Assembly: GCA_017854795.1 (NCBI GenBank)
Contig: JAFMHB010000009.1
Location: 1-64,000, forward strand
From: Candidatus Nanopelagicales bacterium
GTDB taxonomy: Bacteria > Actinomycetota > Actinomycetes > S36-B12
DNA: 64,000 nucleotides
Direction of reading: 5' to 3'
Made by a program: the position numbers and the translations under genes. The notes beneath the pieces are model-generated. The model did no database searches. It was not told the DNA's origin and saw only the letters and a list, made by a program, of their open reading frames with translations. Positions 7,887 through 21,699 of this stretch are shown here, one piece after another (the first letter of the stretch is position 1; each line of letters begins with the position of its first letter).

Positions 7887-9641
7887 ATGCAGACACATGA
7901 ATTTGACGTCATCATCGTTGGCGCTGGCGGCGCAGGAATGCGCGCTGCCCTTGAGTCGAGCACGCGAGCCCGCACCGCAGTTCTCACCAAGCTGTACCCC
8001 ACCCGTTCGCACACCGGCGCGGCCCAGGGTGGAATGTGCGCGGCACTGGCCAATGTCGAAGAGGACAACTGGGAGTGGCACACATTTGACACCGTCAAGG
8101 GTGGCGACTACCTCGTTGACCAAGATGCCGCCGAAATCATGTGCAAGGAAGCAATCGACGCAGTTCTGGATCTAGAGAAGATGGGGCTGCCGTTCAACCG
8201 GACACCTGAAGGTCGCATTGACCAGCGTCGTTTCGGTGGTCACACCCGTAATCACGGTGAAGCAGCTGTCCGCAGGTCCTGCTACGCCGCTGACCGCACA
8301 GGTCACATGATTTTGCAAACCCTTTACCAGAACTGCATAAAAGAAGGCGTTGAGTTCTACAACGAGTTCTACGTCCTGGACATTTTGCTCAACGAAGAAA
8401 CCGGTGAGCCCGTTGCTGCCGGCGTAGTCGCCTATGAACTGGCAACCGGTGAGATTCACCTGTTCAAAGCAAAGTCAATCATTTTTGCAACCGGTGGCTT
8501 CGGCAAAGTATTCAAGACCACATCCAATGCGCACACCTTGACCGGTGATGGCATGGGAATCATCTGGCGCAAAGGCCTCCCCCTAGAAGACATGGAGTTC
8601 TACCAGTTCCACCCAACGGGTCTGGCCGGACTCGGTGTTCTCCTCACCGAAGGTGCCCGCGGTGAAGGTGGGATCTTGCGTAACGCTGCCGGTGAACGCT
8701 TCATGGAGCGGGTTGCCCCAACGATTAAAGACCTAGCTCCTCGCGACATGATCGCGCGCGCGATGGTGCAAGAGGTACGTGAAGGCCGCGGGGCTGGACC
8801 ACATAAAGACTACGTGTACCTCGACCTCACGCACCTTCCCAAGGAACAGATCGAGTCAAAGCTCCCCGACATCACCGAGTTCTCGCGCACCTATCTTGGT
8901 GTCGACCCGGTCACCGAACTCGTTCCCGTGTTCCCCACCGCCCATTACGCCATGGGTGGGATCCCCACAAACGTTGAGACCGAAGTTTTGCGAGACAACG
9001 AGCACATCGTTCCCGGTCTCTATGCTGCGGGTGAAGTTGCGTGCGTCTCGGTGCACGGCGCCAACCGCCTCGGCACGAACTCACTCCTTGACATCAACGT
9101 TTTCGGTAAGCGTGCTGGTGTTGCTGCTGCGAATTACGCAAACAGCACCTCTCATGTTGAGTTACCCCATGATTCACAGGCACAAACAATCGCCCTGGTT
9201 GAGCAACTCCGTTCTTCAACCGGTGGCGAGCGAGTCGCACCATTGCGCCGCGCACTCCAAGAAACCATGGACATGAACGCACAGGTGTACCGCACCGAAG
9301 TAACACTCAAGCAGGCCCTCATCGACGTTCAGGCTCTACGTGAGCGATACAAGAATGTGTCCATCCAAGACAAGGGCACCCGCTACAACACCGATCTCCT
9401 TGAGGCAATTGAACTGGGCTTCCTGCTCGACCTCGCCGAGGTACTCGTGGTGAGCGCACTTGAGCGCAAGGAAAGCCGTGGAGGTCACGCACGCGAGGAT
9501 TACCCAGCTCGCGACGACGTTAACTTCATGCGTCACACGATGGCAACCCGCAAGATTGACGCACAGGGTGAGGAATACGTTCACCTGGACTACAAGCCGG
9601 TCAGCGTCACCAATTACCAGCCAATGGAGCGCAAATACTAA
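7887..9641 (+). CDS. sdhA: Succinate dehydrogenase flavoprotein subunit
   Basis: Oxidises succinate to fumarate at a covalently bound FAD on the cytoplasmic face of complex II. The dinucleotide fold GAGGAGMRAALESS (residues 12-25) and SHTGAAQGGMCAAL, with the FAD-linked His, are present. FHPTGL, LTEGARGEGG, HYAMGGIPTN and GEVACVSVHGANRLGTNSLLD carry substrate and FAD contacts. The 584-residue length is standard. ATG 7887 has AAGGAG 8 nt upstream. The stop shares its last A with the sdhB start (TAATG), so the two are translated together. Confidence 0.97.
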   Translation: MQTHEFDVIIVGAGGAGMRAALESSTRARTAVLTKLYPTRSHTGAAQGGMCAALANVEEDNWEWHTFDTVKGGDYLVDQDAAEIMCKEAIDAVLDLEKMGLPFNRTPEGRIDQRRFGGHTRNHGEAAVRRSCYAADRTGHMILQTLYQNCIKEGVEFYNEFYVLDILLNEETGEPVAAGVVAYELATGEIHLFKAKSIIFATGGFGKVFKTTSNAHTLTGDGMGIIWRKGLPLEDMEFYQFHPTGLAGLGVLLTEGARGEGGILRNAAGERFMERVAPTIKDLAPRDMIARAMVQEVREGRGAGPHKDYVYLDLTHLPKEQIESKLPDITEFSRTYLGVDPVTELVPVFPTAHYAMGGIPTNVETEVLRDNEHIVPGLYAAGEVACVSVHGANRLGTNSLLDINVFGKRAGVAAANYANSTSHVELPHDSQAQTIALVEQLRSSTGGERVAPLRRALQETMDMNAQVYRTEVTLKQALIDVQALRERYKNVSIQDKGTRYNTDLLEAIELGFLLDLAEVLVVSALERKESRGGHAREDYPARDDVNFMRHTMATRKIDAQGEEYVHLDYKPVSVTNYQPMERKY

Positions 9642-10435
9642 TGACAACCACACTCCTCGCCGAAACCCCGGCAGAGCCAGCAAGCAACGTCACGCCCGTT
9701 GTAATGCCTGAAACTCCGGTTCCGGTTGCAACAGATGTCACATTTCGCATCCGTCGTTACCAACCGGATTTTGACGAGGAACCCCACTGGGTAGATTACA
9801 CGGTTGCGCTGTACCCAACAGACCGAGTTCTTACCGCCTTGGAAAAAATCAAAGCGGAGCATGATGGTTCGCTAACATTCCGCCGTTCGTGCGCGCATGG
9901 TATTTGTGGCTCTGATGCAATGCGAATCAACGGTCGCAACCGCCTGGCCTGCAAAACACTGGTCAAGGACATCGACATCACCAAACCGATCACCGTTGAA
10001 GCGATCAAAGGCCTCCCCTTGGAAAAAGACCTCGTGGTCGACATGGAGCCTTTCTTTGCCGCTTACCGCCAAGTTCTCCCCTTCTTGATCCCCGAGGGTC
10101 ACGAGCCAACCAAGGAGCGCATTCAATCCGCTGAGGATCGCGCCAGGTTCGATGACACCACAAAGTGCATTTTGTGCGCCGCCTGCACGACTTCATGCCC
10201 CGTCTTTTGGACTAACGAGCAGTACTTCGGCCCAGCCGCAATTGTCGCTGCCCACCGGTTCATCTTTGACAGTCGTGATGCAGGATCGAATGCGCGGCTT
10301 GAAGTCCTCAACGACAAAGAGGGTGTGTGGCGCTGCCGCACCACCTTCAACTGCACCGATGCCTGCCCGCGTGGCATTGAGATCACCAAGGCCATTCAAG
10401 AAGTTAAGCAGGCACTCATCTTCCGACGTATCTAA
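9641..10435 (+). CDS. sdhB: Succinate dehydrogenase iron-sulfur subunit
   Basis: Electron-transfer subunit of complex II. The [2Fe-2S] motif is SCAHGICGSDAM with a later RLAC; the third ligand is Asp, as in E. coli. CILCAACTTSCP carries the [4Fe-4S] cluster and CRTTFNCTDACP the [3Fe-4S] cluster. The 264 residues include an extra N-terminal tail of about 25 residues rich in Thr, Pro and Val. The start overlaps the sdhA stop by one base. It ends 16 nt before the converging gabD stop. Confidence 0.96.
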   Translation: MTTTLLAETPAEPASNVTPVVMPETPVPVATDVTFRIRRYQPDFDEEPHWVDYTVALYPTDRVLTALEKIKAEHDGSLTFRRSCAHGICGSDAMRINGRNRLACKTLVKDIDITKPITVEAIKGLPLEKDLVVDMEPFFAAYRQVLPFLIPEGHEPTKERIQSAEDRARFDDTTKCILCAACTTSCPVFWTNEQYFGPAAIVAAHRFIFDSRDAGSNARLEVLNDKEGVWRCRTTFNCTDACPRGIEITKAIQEVKQALIFRRI

Positions 10436-10451
10436 TTCTCGTCACGCGGTG

Positions 10452-11939
10452 TTAGACATCAACGGCAAAATACTGGGTCTCGAGAAACTCGTGAATTCCG
10501 GCGAAGCCACCTTCACGGCCTAGCCCCGATTCCTTCATCCCTCCAAAAGGCGCGGCAGGGTCGGAAGCGATTCCACGGTTGATCGCCACCATGCCGGACT
10601 CCATCCGGCGGGCAACCCTGATCCCCTCACCGTTGTCTTTGGCAAAGACATAAGACATGAGTCCATATTGAGTGTCATTGGCCATACGGACGGCCTCATC
10701 CGTGCTGGAGACCGTCACGATTGGTGCAACCGGGCCAAATATTTCATTGCGGGTAAGAACCGATCCGTGCTCAATTCCGCGAACAATTCGCGGAGCGACG
10801 AAAGCTCCCGTATCTGGCGCGGTGCCCGCTTGGGTGACCTGCGCTCCCTCATTTTCTGCCTCGCCGATGAGCTCCAGAATCTTGTCGCGCTCCTTGTCAC
10901 TGACCATAGCGCCCAACTCATTAACCGGGTCAGTGCCCGGACCAATTTTGAGTCCGCGCAACGCTGCCTCGAACTTGTCAGCGAACTCGCCACTAATCGA
11001 TTCGTGGACATAGAACCTATTGGCAGCGGTGCAGGCGGAGCCACCATTACGCATCTTCGCGATCATGGCGCCTTCAACAGCGTGATCAACGTTGGACCCT
11101 TCAAGGACGATGAATGGCGCATTCCCTCCGAGTTCCATTGAACTTGGTAGAACTCGATCCGCAGTCTGCTTGAGTAGCATCTTGCCCACATAGGTGGAGC
11201 CGGTGAAAGACAAAGTGGAAACACGTGGGTCGGCCAGAATCGCGGCAGATACTTCACCCGATTTTGATGTAGTCACAATATTCACAACACCGGCAGGTGC
11301 GCCCGCGCGTTCAAGGACGTTACCAATCCACAGTGCGGTCAGTGGCGTTTCAGCGGGTGGTTTCAGAACAGCCGTGCAACCGGCGGCCAAAGCGGGACCC
11401 AACTTGCGGGTGATCATGGCAGCAGGAAAATTCCACGGAGTGATCATGTAAGCAACACCCATGGGCTTGTGGTCCGTGATGATTGTCTTGTCACGGTTGG
11501 GTGCGTACCGGAATCCACCCTCAACCCGGGAAGCTTCTTCGGAGAACCAACGGAAGAATTCCGCAGCGTAGAGCGCCTCCCCCATGGCATCGCGCCACGC
11601 CTTTCCATTTTCAAGGGCAATCAGTCGGGCGCAGTCATCAATTTCCGCCACCATAATGTCAAAAGCTTTTCGCAAAATTTCGGCTCGAACTCGGGCCGGT
11701 GTGATCGACCACGTTTGGAAGGCCTCGTGGGCTGCGTCAACCGCTTGAATACCCTCAGCGACGCCAGCATCACCAATTGTCGCCAAAGTGCCGTAGGAAG
11801 CCGGATTAATCACATTAAGCCCAGCAGCCGTGGCAATCCACTCTCCCCCAATCAGCAGGCGGGTGGGCGTGCTGGCGGGTAACGCCTCAGAGGATGCGGT
11901 TGTGCCCTCTGAATTCCTCGCTGTATTCACTGTGCTCAT
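10452..11939 (-). CDS. gabD: NAD(P)-dependent succinate-semialdehyde dehydrogenase
   Basis: Oxidises succinate semialdehyde to succinate, feeding complex II, whose genes converge on it. Family features: TPWNFPAAMITRKLGPALAAGCTAVLKP (cofactor site), SFTGSTYVGKML, ELGGNAPFIV with the general-base Glu, and NGGSACTAANRF with the nucleophilic Cys. The C-terminal FGGMKESGLGREGG fits the GabD class. I start at ATG 11939 (495 residues), with AAGG about 9 nt upstream; an upstream in-frame extension to 12014 lacks conserved sequence. A second, different SSADH-like enzyme is encoded at 36578. Confidence 0.9.
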   Translation of the reverse strand: MSTVNTARNSEGTTASSEALPASTPTRLLIGGEWIATAAGLNVINPASYGTLATIGDAGVAEGIQAVDAAHEAFQTWSITPARVRAEILRKAFDIMVAEIDDCARLIALENGKAWRDAMGEALYAAEFFRWFSEEASRVEGGFRYAPNRDKTIITDHKPMGVAYMITPWNFPAAMITRKLGPALAAGCTAVLKPPAETPLTALWIGNVLERAGAPAGVVNIVTTSKSGEVSAAILADPRVSTLSFTGSTYVGKMLLKQTADRVLPSSMELGGNAPFIVLEGSNVDHAVEGAMIAKMRNGGSACTAANRFYVHESISGEFADKFEAALRGLKIGPGTDPVNELGAMVSDKERDKILELIGEAENEGAQVTQAGTAPDTGAFVAPRIVRGIEHGSVLTRNEIFGPVAPIVTVSSTDEAVRMANDTQYGLMSYVFAKDNGEGIRVARRMESGMVAINRGIASDPAAPFGGMKESGLGREGGFAGIHEFLETQYFAVDV

Positions 11940-12073
11940 TCGGGGCCTTTCATAGGGAACGATGCAACCTAAATCTAGTCCCGGAGCCTGCGCCTTGGCC
12001 AGGGAGTGACCCAATCCACATCCGGCGGTGCCTTACTGTCATTTGGATTGGTTGGGGTTAGCATTGAAGGGCT

Positions 12074-15588
<3,515 letters not shown>

Positions 15589-15615
15589 AGGCTCAACCTT
15601 AGAACTTTTTTCACG

Positions 15616-16836
15616 TTAGGAACGCATTGCTCCCTGCAGACGGGTGTCAATTGCACTCAGGAAATCCTGTGTGGTGAGCCACTGTTGATCGGGGCCAACC
15701 AGCATGGCCAGATCCTTGGTCATGTCACCAGCCTCAACAGTTTCGATGCAAACCCGCTCAAGCGTGCGAGCAAATTCGCTGACCTCAGGGGTGCTATCGA
15801 GTACGCCTCGGTGCTCCAGCCCGCGGGTCCAGGCGAAGATTGAAGCAATTGGGTTGGTGGACGTTGGCTTTCCTTGCTGGTGCTGGCGGTAGTGCCGGGT
15901 AACCGTGCCGTGAGCGGCTTCGGCTTCAACGGTCTTGCCATCGGGGGTCATTAGCACACTGGTCATCAAGCCCAGGGAACCAAAACCTTGGGCAATGGTG
16001 TCGGACTGAACGTCACCGTCATAGTTCTTGCAGGCCCAGACGTAGCCGCCCTCCCACTTCATGGCAGCTGCCACCATGTCGTCGATCAACCGGTGTTCAT
16101 AGGTAATTCCCGCGGCCTCAAACTCGGCCTTGAATTCGGTCTCAAAAATTTCAGCGAAGATATCTTTGAATTGACCGTCATAGGCCTTCAGAATCGTGTT
16201 CTTGGTCGACAGATAAACGGGGTAACCGCGGGTGAGTCCGTAACGCATTGATGCGCGCGCGAAGTCGCGGATTGACTCGTCCAAGTTGTACATTCCCATG
16301 GCGACGCCACCTGCTGGGAAGTCAAACACATTGAATTCCATCGGTTCGGAGCCGTCAGTTGGCGTGAATGTCATGGTGAGAGTGCCGGCTGTGGGAACTT
16401 TAAAGTCTGTCGCCTTGTATTGATCTCCAAATGCGTGACGGCCAATAATGATTGGCTGGGTCCAGCCTGGAACAAGCCGAGGAATGTTCGAAATAATAAT
16501 TGGTTCACGGAAGATTACTCCGCCAAGAATATTACGAATGGTTCCATTGGGTGACTTCCACATTTTCTTCAAACCAAATTCTTCAACACGCGCTTCATCG
16601 GGTGTAATCGTTGCGCACTTAACGCCGACACCATATTTTTGAATTGCATGTGCTGAATCGATCGTGACCTGATCGTCGGTTGCATCACGGTTTTCCATGC
16701 TCAAGTCGTAATACTTCAGATCAACATCAAGATATTTTTCAATCAATTCAGCCTTGATAAAGTGCCAAATGATTCGAGTCATTTCGTCGCCGTCAAGTTC
16801 AACGACCGGATTAATAACCTTGATTTTTTGTGACAT
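15616..16836 (-). CDS. icd: NADP-dependent isocitrate dehydrogenase, homodimeric type II
   Basis: Oxidative decarboxylation of isocitrate to 2-oxoglutarate. The N-terminal [44 protein letters not shown] and [17 protein letters not shown] motifs identify the eukaryote-like homodimeric NADP class and not the monomeric form. It is 406 residues long. I choose the second ATG (16836) because AAGGAG sits 8 nt upstream of it; the first ATG at 16842 is only 2 nt behind that site. mdh lies directly upstream on the same strand, with 47 nt between them. Confidence 0.96.
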   Translation of the reverse strand: MSQKIKVINPVVELDGDEMTRIIWHFIKAELIEKYLDVDLKYYDLSMENRDATDDQVTIDSAHAIQKYGVGVKCATITPDEARVEEFGLKKMWKSPNGTIRNILGGVIFREPIIISNIPRLVPGWTQPIIIGRHAFGDQYKATDFKVPTAGTLTMTFTPTDGSEPMEFNVFDFPAGGVAMGMYNLDESIRDFARASMRYGLTRGYPVYLSTKNTILKAYDGQFKDIFAEIFETEFKAEFEAAGITYEHRLIDDMVAAAMKWEGGYVWACKNYDGDVQSDTIAQGFGSLGLMTSVLMTPDGKTVEAEAAHGTVTRHYRQHQQGKPTSTNPIASIFAWTRGLEHRGVLDSTPEVSEFARTLERVCIETVEAGDMTKDLAMLVGPDQQWLTTQDFLSAIDTRLQGAMRS

Positions 16837-16883
16837 GTGCATAACTCCTTGAGTGGGGACTTAGTGGAAAAAGTGGGTCGTAC

Positions 16884-17840
16884 TTACAGGGCAGAGACGT
16901 CGGCTTGCTTGGCTTTAACGGCTTCATAGGCTTCAACGAGCAGGGCTTTCTCTGAATCAGTCAGTGGGGTTTCAACGATCTTCTTAATCCCCTCTTTACC
17001 AATTTCGGCTTCAACTCCGAGGTAGGCACCGGAGAGACCGTATTCACCATCAACCCATGCACACACGGGCATGACCTTGCCAGAGTTTTCATGAACTGCG
17101 CGCGCCATGCGGGCTGCCGCTGCTGACGGGGCGTAGTAGGCCGATCCTGTTTTCAACAGGGCGACGATTTCCGCTCCACCATTGCGAGTGCGGACAACGA
17201 GCTCGTCAATCTGATCCTGTGAGAGCAGATCACTCAGTGGCTTCCCGTCGACACTGCAAGCTGATGCAACAGGCACCATGGTGTCACCGTGTGAACCAAG
17301 GGTCAGCGTTGTGACAGATCCAACGGGCACATTAAGTGCTTCGGCAACAAAGTGAGAGAAGCGGGCCGTGTCCAGCATTCCTGCTTGACCAATAACCCGG
17401 TTGTACGGGAACTTAGTAACAATTTGTGCGAGTGCGGTCATTTCATCAAGTGGATTGGCAACGTTGATCACAATGCAATCGGGTGCATACTTGGCAATAT
17501 TTTCACACACACCGCGCATGATTTTTGCATTCGTTTCGATGAGATCCATACGACTCATGCCTGGCTTGCGAGGCAGGCCCGCGGTCATGACAACGATCTC
17601 AGAACCGGCGATGGCTTCGTAGCCACTGCCGTCCATCCCTGTGGTCTGGCCAACGAGCTTCGTTTCAAATCCTTCAATCCAGCGCGACTGATTCATGTCC
17701 AGTGCGAGACCTTCAGCCTTACCCTCAACCACGTCGGTGAGAACAACCGTTTCAAAGATGTCGTATTCAGCCAAGCGAAGGGCGGTCGTTGAACCGTAGA
17801 AACCTGCGCCAATTACTGAAACCTTGCCAGAGCGAGCCAT
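16884..17840 (-). CDS. mdh: Malate dehydrogenase, LDH-like type
   Basis: NAD-dependent interconversion of malate and oxaloacetate. GAGFYGSTTALRLAE is the dinucleotide fold, GLPRKPGMSRMDL carries the substrate Arg residues, NVANPLDEMT is the family loop and GSHGDTMVP holds the catalytic His. IGQAGMLDTARF is typical of the LDH-like (Chloroflexus-type) tetrameric MDH. The 318 residues start at ATG 17840, with AAGGAGAC 5 nt upstream; upstream in-frame sequence is unrelated. A perfect 18-bp palindrome lies 40 nt upstream. It is followed by icd, so the pair is probably co-regulated. Confidence 0.96.
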   Translation of the reverse strand: MARSGKVSVIGAGFYGSTTALRLAEYDIFETVVLTDVVEGKAEGLALDMNQSRWIEGFETKLVGQTTGMDGSGYEAIAGSEIVVMTAGLPRKPGMSRMDLIETNAKIMRGVCENIAKYAPDCIVINVANPLDEMTALAQIVTKFPYNRVIGQAGMLDTARFSHFVAEALNVPVGSVTTLTLGSHGDTMVPVASACSVDGKPLSDLLSQDQIDELVVRTRNGGAEIVALLKTGSAYYAPSAAAARMARAVHENSGKVMPVCAWVDGEYGLSGAYLGVEAEIGKEGIKKIVETPLTDSEKALLVEAYEAVKAKQADVSAL

Positions 17841-17879
17841 GTGTTGTCTCCTTCGGGGGATATACGGGGTAGAAAAAAA

Positions 17880-17897
17880 TATCTTGACGTCAAGATA
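17880..17897. promoter_or_regulatory. Perfect 18-bp palindrome upstream of mdh-icd (putative operator)
   Basis: TATCTTGACGTCAAGATA is identical on both strands. It lies 40 nt upstream of the mdh start and 21 nt past the end of the DUF3017 gene. The symmetry and location suggest a dimeric repressor or activator site for mdh-icd. I do not know the regulator. Confidence 0.55.
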
Positions 17898-17917
17898 CCG
17901 CCTCGCGCCTTCTATTT

Positions 17918-18220
17918 TTAGTTCGGGGCAGGAACCCATAGGGCAAATATGGCCAATCCCACACCCAAAACGGTCAAAATGATCACATCTACGGTCCTCG
18001 AGCGAACAGCGAGCATTCCGACCTGATTTTCTGGGAGGAAAAGCCGAAGGAAAAGGGCCAGGACGACACTCACGGCAAGCACCACCGATCCCCGTCGAAA
18101 GTGGTCTGTCGCCACGAAAACCATCGAGATTGCGATCCCGAGTAAGACGAGTGAAATCGGCCATTCCCTGAACCGTGAACGAGGAAGCCGGTGCACATTT
18201 TCATCGCGTGAATTTGCCAT
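17918..18220 (-). CDS. DUF3017 family integral membrane protein
   Basis: Small membrane protein of about 100 residues without known function. A basic, hydrophilic N-terminus (NSRDENVHRLPRSRFREW) is followed by three predicted helices (LVLLGIAISMVFVA, VVLAVSVVLALFLRLFL, VIILTVLGVGLAIFALWV). Its position right after folD and before mdh is the usual place of DUF3017 genes in actinobacteria, which is the main basis for the name. ATG 18220 lies 7 nt behind the folD stop, suggesting coupling. Confidence 0.8.
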   Translation of the reverse strand: MANSRDENVHRLPRSRFREWPISLVLLGIAISMVFVATDHFRRGSVVLAVSVVLALFLRLFLPENQVGMLAVRSRTVDVIILTVLGVGLAIFALWVPAPN

Positions 18221-18227
18221 GTGAATA

Positions 18228-19073
18228 TCAGCCTTGTGCAAGTTCCTCGGCGCGGGCCACAACATTGGCCAGCAACATGGCGCGGGTCATGGGGCCGGTA
18301 CCACCCGGCATGGGTGCTAGGAAACCAGCAACATCGAAGACATCGGGGGCGACGTCACCAACCAAACCAGCATCTGTTCTGGTGATCCCGACATCAAGTA
18401 CAGCGGCACCGGGCTTCACGTCGGCTGCCGTAACTATCCCAGGGACGCCTGCTGCCGCAACAATAATGTCGGCTCGCCGCAGCTGCTCGGAAAGATCCTT
18501 GGTTCCGGTGTGACAGAGGGTCACGGTTGCATTTTCACTTTTTCGGGTCAGTAGGAGTCCTAGCGGTCGGCCAACGGTGACTCCCCTACCAACAATGACC
18601 ACGTGGGCACCGTTTATTGGAACTTCATAGCGTCTGAGCAGTTCTACAATTCCCGCTGGAGTGCACGGCAGCGGAGCCGGGATCCCCAGCACGAGTCGTC
18701 CAAGGTTCATGGGGTGTAGACCGTCAGCATCTTTGCCCGGATCCATGAGTTCCAAAACTCGATTGGCATCCAAGTGCTTGGGCAATGGAAGTTGAACTAT
18801 GTAACCTGTAACCGAAGGATCTGCATTCAATGTAGCTATATGGGCGTCAACGTCAGCCTGGGTGGAATCGGTGGGCAGATCAATCCGAATAGATGAAATC
18901 CCGACTTCGGCGCAGTCTTTGTGCTTTCCACCAACATAAGCGTGTGAACCGGGGTCTTCACCGACCAGAACCGTACCCAGTCCTGGCACAATCCCCTGTG
19001 CTCTGAGTGCATCAACTCGAACCTTGAGTTCTGCCTTGACCAATGCTGCGGTCGCTTTACCGTCAAGAATCAT
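18228..19073 (-). CDS. folD: Bifunctional methylenetetrahydrofolate dehydrogenase / methenyltetrahydrofolate cyclohydrolase
   Basis: Interconverts 5,10-methylene- and 10-formyl-THF, supplying formyl groups for purine synthesis (purN and purH lie nearby). Motifs: [17 protein letters not shown] (catalytic Lys in YxxxK), [35 protein letters not shown] and [14 protein letters not shown]. The 281 residues start at ATG 19073, with GGGAGAG 9 nt upstream; ATG 19091 has no ribosome site. The DUF3017 gene follows after 7 nt. Confidence 0.95.
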   Translation of the reverse strand: MILDGKATAALVKAELKVRVDALRAQGIVPGLGTVLVGEDPGSHAYVGGKHKDCAEVGISSIRIDLPTDSTQADVDAHIATLNADPSVTGYIVQLPLPKHLDANRVLELMDPGKDADGLHPMNLGRLVLGIPAPLPCTPAGIVELLRRYEVPINGAHVVIVGRGVTVGRPLGLLLTRKSENATVTLCHTGTKDLSEQLRRADIIVAAAGVPGIVTAADVKPGAAVLDVGITRTDAGLVGDVAPDVFDVAGFLAPMPGGTGPMTRAMLLANVVARAEELAQG

Positions 19074-19154
19074 GCACTTAGTCTCTCCCATGCGGGGTCC
19101 GCCCTGCTATCAGGTCCTCACCATGCACCACAAAGTCCCACTAACAACATTTTG

Positions 19155-19176
19155 CGCTCTCATTACGCTCTCATTA
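19155..19176. repeat. Tandem 11-bp repeat upstream of folD
   Basis: CGCTCTCATTA occurs twice in immediate succession (19155-19165 and 19166-19176), between the end of the YdcZ-type gene and folD. No function is apparent. Confidence 0.5.
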
Positions 19177-19190
19177 ATGGTGTAGCTCAC

Positions 19191-20210
19191 CTAACGTCGA
19201 GATGCCAGTAGCCGCGGCGACACTGACAGCGCTACCGCCAAGAAAGTGAGGCCAATGCCGATAAACAGCGTGGGTGTGATCACCGTTCCGCTGGTGGGCA
19301 TTAAAAGATCGAGGAATAACGCTCCTGTGAGTTGCCCGCTGACGGAGATTAGCACGAAAATCAAGACTCCAACTTTTGGGACAACCCAAACCGACATTGC
19401 GATGTACACAACACCCACAATTCCACCGGTGTACACCCACCATGAATTGCTGGGAAGGGTTGATACTTGCATGTCGCCCCAGAAAACTTGAGTAAACGAG
19501 GCGACCAGCAGCGCACTGGTCCCAAAAATGAAGTTAAACCACGTTGAAGAAAATGCATTTCCCGCTGTGATGCCGATTCGACCGTTGATGGCCTGCTGGA
19601 TAGCTATGAGGGCGCCTACAAGGAAGGACAAAAGCACTGGTACCCAAGAGACATCTACCGACAACCTGTTTGATACCGCAACAATTACACCCCCAACTGC
19701 CAGCACACTCGCAACTACCCTGATTGGGCTAATTGCCGTGATACCCGATGGGCCTAAACCAATTCGGTCAACGAGCAGCGCATTGGAGCTTTGGCCAGCA
19801 ACGACAGCAACGGTAAATAGTGCAACGCCGATGAGTGGAACAACACTTGCCTGAACTCCCACAAACGTTCCACCGAGTAGACCACCCAAAATATGCCAAC
19901 GCGGGAAATCGCGGTTGCGTAGTCCCATGACAACCTTTTTCACACCGACCCGCATGCGTTGATTTAGCAACAACACAATTGTCAGCATTATTAAGCCGGA
20001 GCCAAAACTCCAGACTGCGGCTTCAAGACCACTGCCTACCAAAACGGCAAGTTCACCATTTGCTCGGGCTTGCCACGCTGTAAGGGATCCGACGACAAAA
20101 GTGATCGGAAGAAAAACTTTGGCGCTGCTTACGCCACCTTTCTGACTAGTGAAAGAAATGACGTGTTCCCGTGAAATACATGCTGACTCCGGAGGCTTGG
20201 GCTGCCGCAA
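19191..20210 (-). CDS. DMT superfamily transporter, YdcZ/DUF606 tandem type
   Basis: Inner-membrane protein with about ten predicted helices in two similar halves, each with a YdcZ-like opening ([20 protein letters not shown] and [24 protein letters not shown]). In this family the pair of Q-A-x-x-N motifs is diagnostic. The substrate is unknown. The start is unclear: after the purH stop there is no ATG, GTG or TTG before the first helix. In-frame options are TTG 20210 (used here) and ATG 20255, both inside the purH 3' end. An ATT or GTA codon near 20125-20165 is another possibility. Confidence 0.75.
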   Translation of the reverse strand: MRQPKPPESACISREHVISFTSQKGGVSSAKVFLPITFVVGSLTAWQARANGELAVLVGSGLEAAVWSFGSGLIMLTIVLLLNQRMRVGVKKVVMGLRNRDFPRWHILGGLLGGTFVGVQASVVPLIGVALFTVAVVAGQSSNALLVDRIGLGPSGITAISPIRVVASVLAVGGVIVAVSNRLSVDVSWVPVLLSFLVGALIAIQQAINGRIGITAGNAFSSTWFNFIFGTSALLVASFTQVFWGDMQVSTLPSNSWWVYTGGIVGVVYIAMSVWVVPKVGVLIFVLISVSGQLTGALFLDLLMPTSGTVITPTLFIGIGLTFLAVALSVSPRLLASRR

Positions 20211-21699
20211 TAACTTCTTCGTCGCGAACAGAACCGCCAGGTTGCACGATCGCACTCACACCCGCATCCAGCAATACCTGTAGTCCGTCGGCGAATGGGA
20301 AAAAAGCATCAGATGCCGCGACAGAGCCGAGCGCCCGTTCTCCAGCCCGAGTCACCGATAAGTGAGCGGAGTCAACCCGATTGACCTGCCCCATGCCAAT
20401 CCCAACCGCGCCGAGATTCTTCGCCAAGAGAATCGCATTTGACTTCACAGATCGGCAAGCTTTCCAGGCGAAATCAAGGTCACGCATAGTGGCATCGGAT
20501 ACGGGCTCCCCACTGACGAGCGTCCAGTTTGCGGGGTTGTCACCACTGTCATTCACAGTGTCTACGCTCTGTACGAGTAGACCCCCAGAGATTGTGCGTG
20601 CCTCCACCCTTCGGCCCGGATGGGGTCCGGGTGCGACCAGAATCCGAAGGTTAGCTTTCTCTTTCAGGACCGACAAGGCATCGGCATCAAAATCAGGAGC
20701 GACGACCACTTCGGTGAAAACCTTAGATAGTGACTCGGCCATTTCCTTGGTAACCGTTCGATTAGCCGCAACCACTCCACCAAAGGCTGAGACAGGATCT
20801 GTCGCGTGTGCCTTGTGGTAGGCCTCCTCAATGTCAAGCCCGGATGCGATCCCGCACGGGTTAGCATGTTTGATAACGGCCACGGTTGGTTCCAAGAAAT
20901 CAAATGCCGCGCGACGAGCCGCATCCGCGTCAATGAAGTTGTTGTAAGACATGGGTTTTCCGTGCAACTGCTGTGAGTTTGCAATTCCAATTTCATGACC
21001 TATGCCGATATAGGAAGCAGCACTTTGGTGCGGGTTCTCCCCGTATCGGAGCACGTCATTTCGAGTCCACGCCGTCCCTCGCCATCGAGGGAATTCGTTT
21101 TCATCGGGGGCAACCACATTCGACATCCAGGTTGCAACTGCGATGTCGTAAGTTGCCGTGTGAGCAAAAGCGTGTGCCGACAGCACTGCACGCTGGACGA
21201 GTGTGGTGCCACCAGCCTCGAGAGCCTCAAGAACTTCCTGGTAGCTGCTAGGGGAAACCACAACCGCAACATTGGCGAAGTTCTTCGCTGACGCGCGGAT
21301 CATGGCTGGACCACCAATATCGATTTGCTCAATACAGTCATCGATTTTGGCTCCGCTGGCAACGGTCTCATTGAATGGATAGAGATTCACCACTACCAAG
21401 TCGAATGCTGCAATCCCGAGCTCTTCTAATTGCGAAACATGATCAGGATTGCGCACGTCAGCGAGCAGACCGGCATGGATACCAGGGTGCAAGGTTTTGA
21501 CCCGTCCATCAAGACACTCAGGGAAGTTCGTGACCGCAGGAACTGGGGTTACCGCTATACCGGCCGCTTCAATGGTCGAGGCGGTACTGCCGGTCGAAAC
21601 TATCTCAATACCGTTGTGTGACAACGCTTGAGCCAATTCGACGACCCCACTCTTGTCGTACACAGAAATTAACGCCCGCTTGATCGGCCGAATTGTCAC
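20146..21699 (-). CDS. purH: Bifunctional AICAR formyltransferase / IMP cyclohydrolase
   Basis: Last two steps of IMP synthesis. The N-terminal IMP cyclohydrolase region begins [19 protein letters not shown] and contains [13 protein letters not shown] and [16 protein letters not shown]. The C-terminal transformylase has [23 protein letters not shown] (catalytic Lys-His), [12 protein letters not shown] and [32 protein letters not shown]. The 517 residues are typical. GTG 21699 overlaps the purN stop as GTGA, so the two genes are coupled. Confidence 0.97.
   Translation of the reverse strand: MTIRPIKRALISVYDKSGVVELAQALSHNGIEIVSTGSTASTIEAAGIAVTPVPAVTNFPECLDGRVKTLHPGIHAGLLADVRNPDHVSQLEELGIAAFDLVVVNLYPFNETVASGAKIDDCIEQIDIGGPAMIRASAKNFANVAVVVSPSSYQEVLEALEAGGTTLVQRAVLSAHAFAHTATYDIAVATWMSNVVAPDENEFPRWRGTAWTRNDVLRYGENPHQSAASYIGIGHEIGIANSQQLHGKPMSYNNFIDADAARRAAFDFLEPTVAVIKHANPCGIASGLDIEEAYHKAHATDPVSAFGGVVAANRTVTKEMAESLSKVFTEVVVAPDFDADALSVLKEKANLRILVAPGPHPGRRVEARTISGGLLVQSVDTVNDSGDNPANWTLVSGEPVSDATMRDLDFAWKACRSVKSNAILLAKNLGAVGIGMGQVNRVDSAHLSVTRAGERALGSVAASDAFFPFADGLQVLLDAGVSAIVQPGGSVRDEEVIAAAQASGVSMYFTGTRHFFH

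Noticed and set aside
9903-10000. Missing third Cys in the sdhB [2Fe-2S] motif
   Set aside because: Asp at this place (CGSDAM) is normal, as in E. coli SdhB.
16884-18164. Long N-terminal extension on malate dehydrogenase
   Set aside because: The extra in-frame codons run over the palindrome and the DUF3017 gene; AAGGAG marks the start at 17840.
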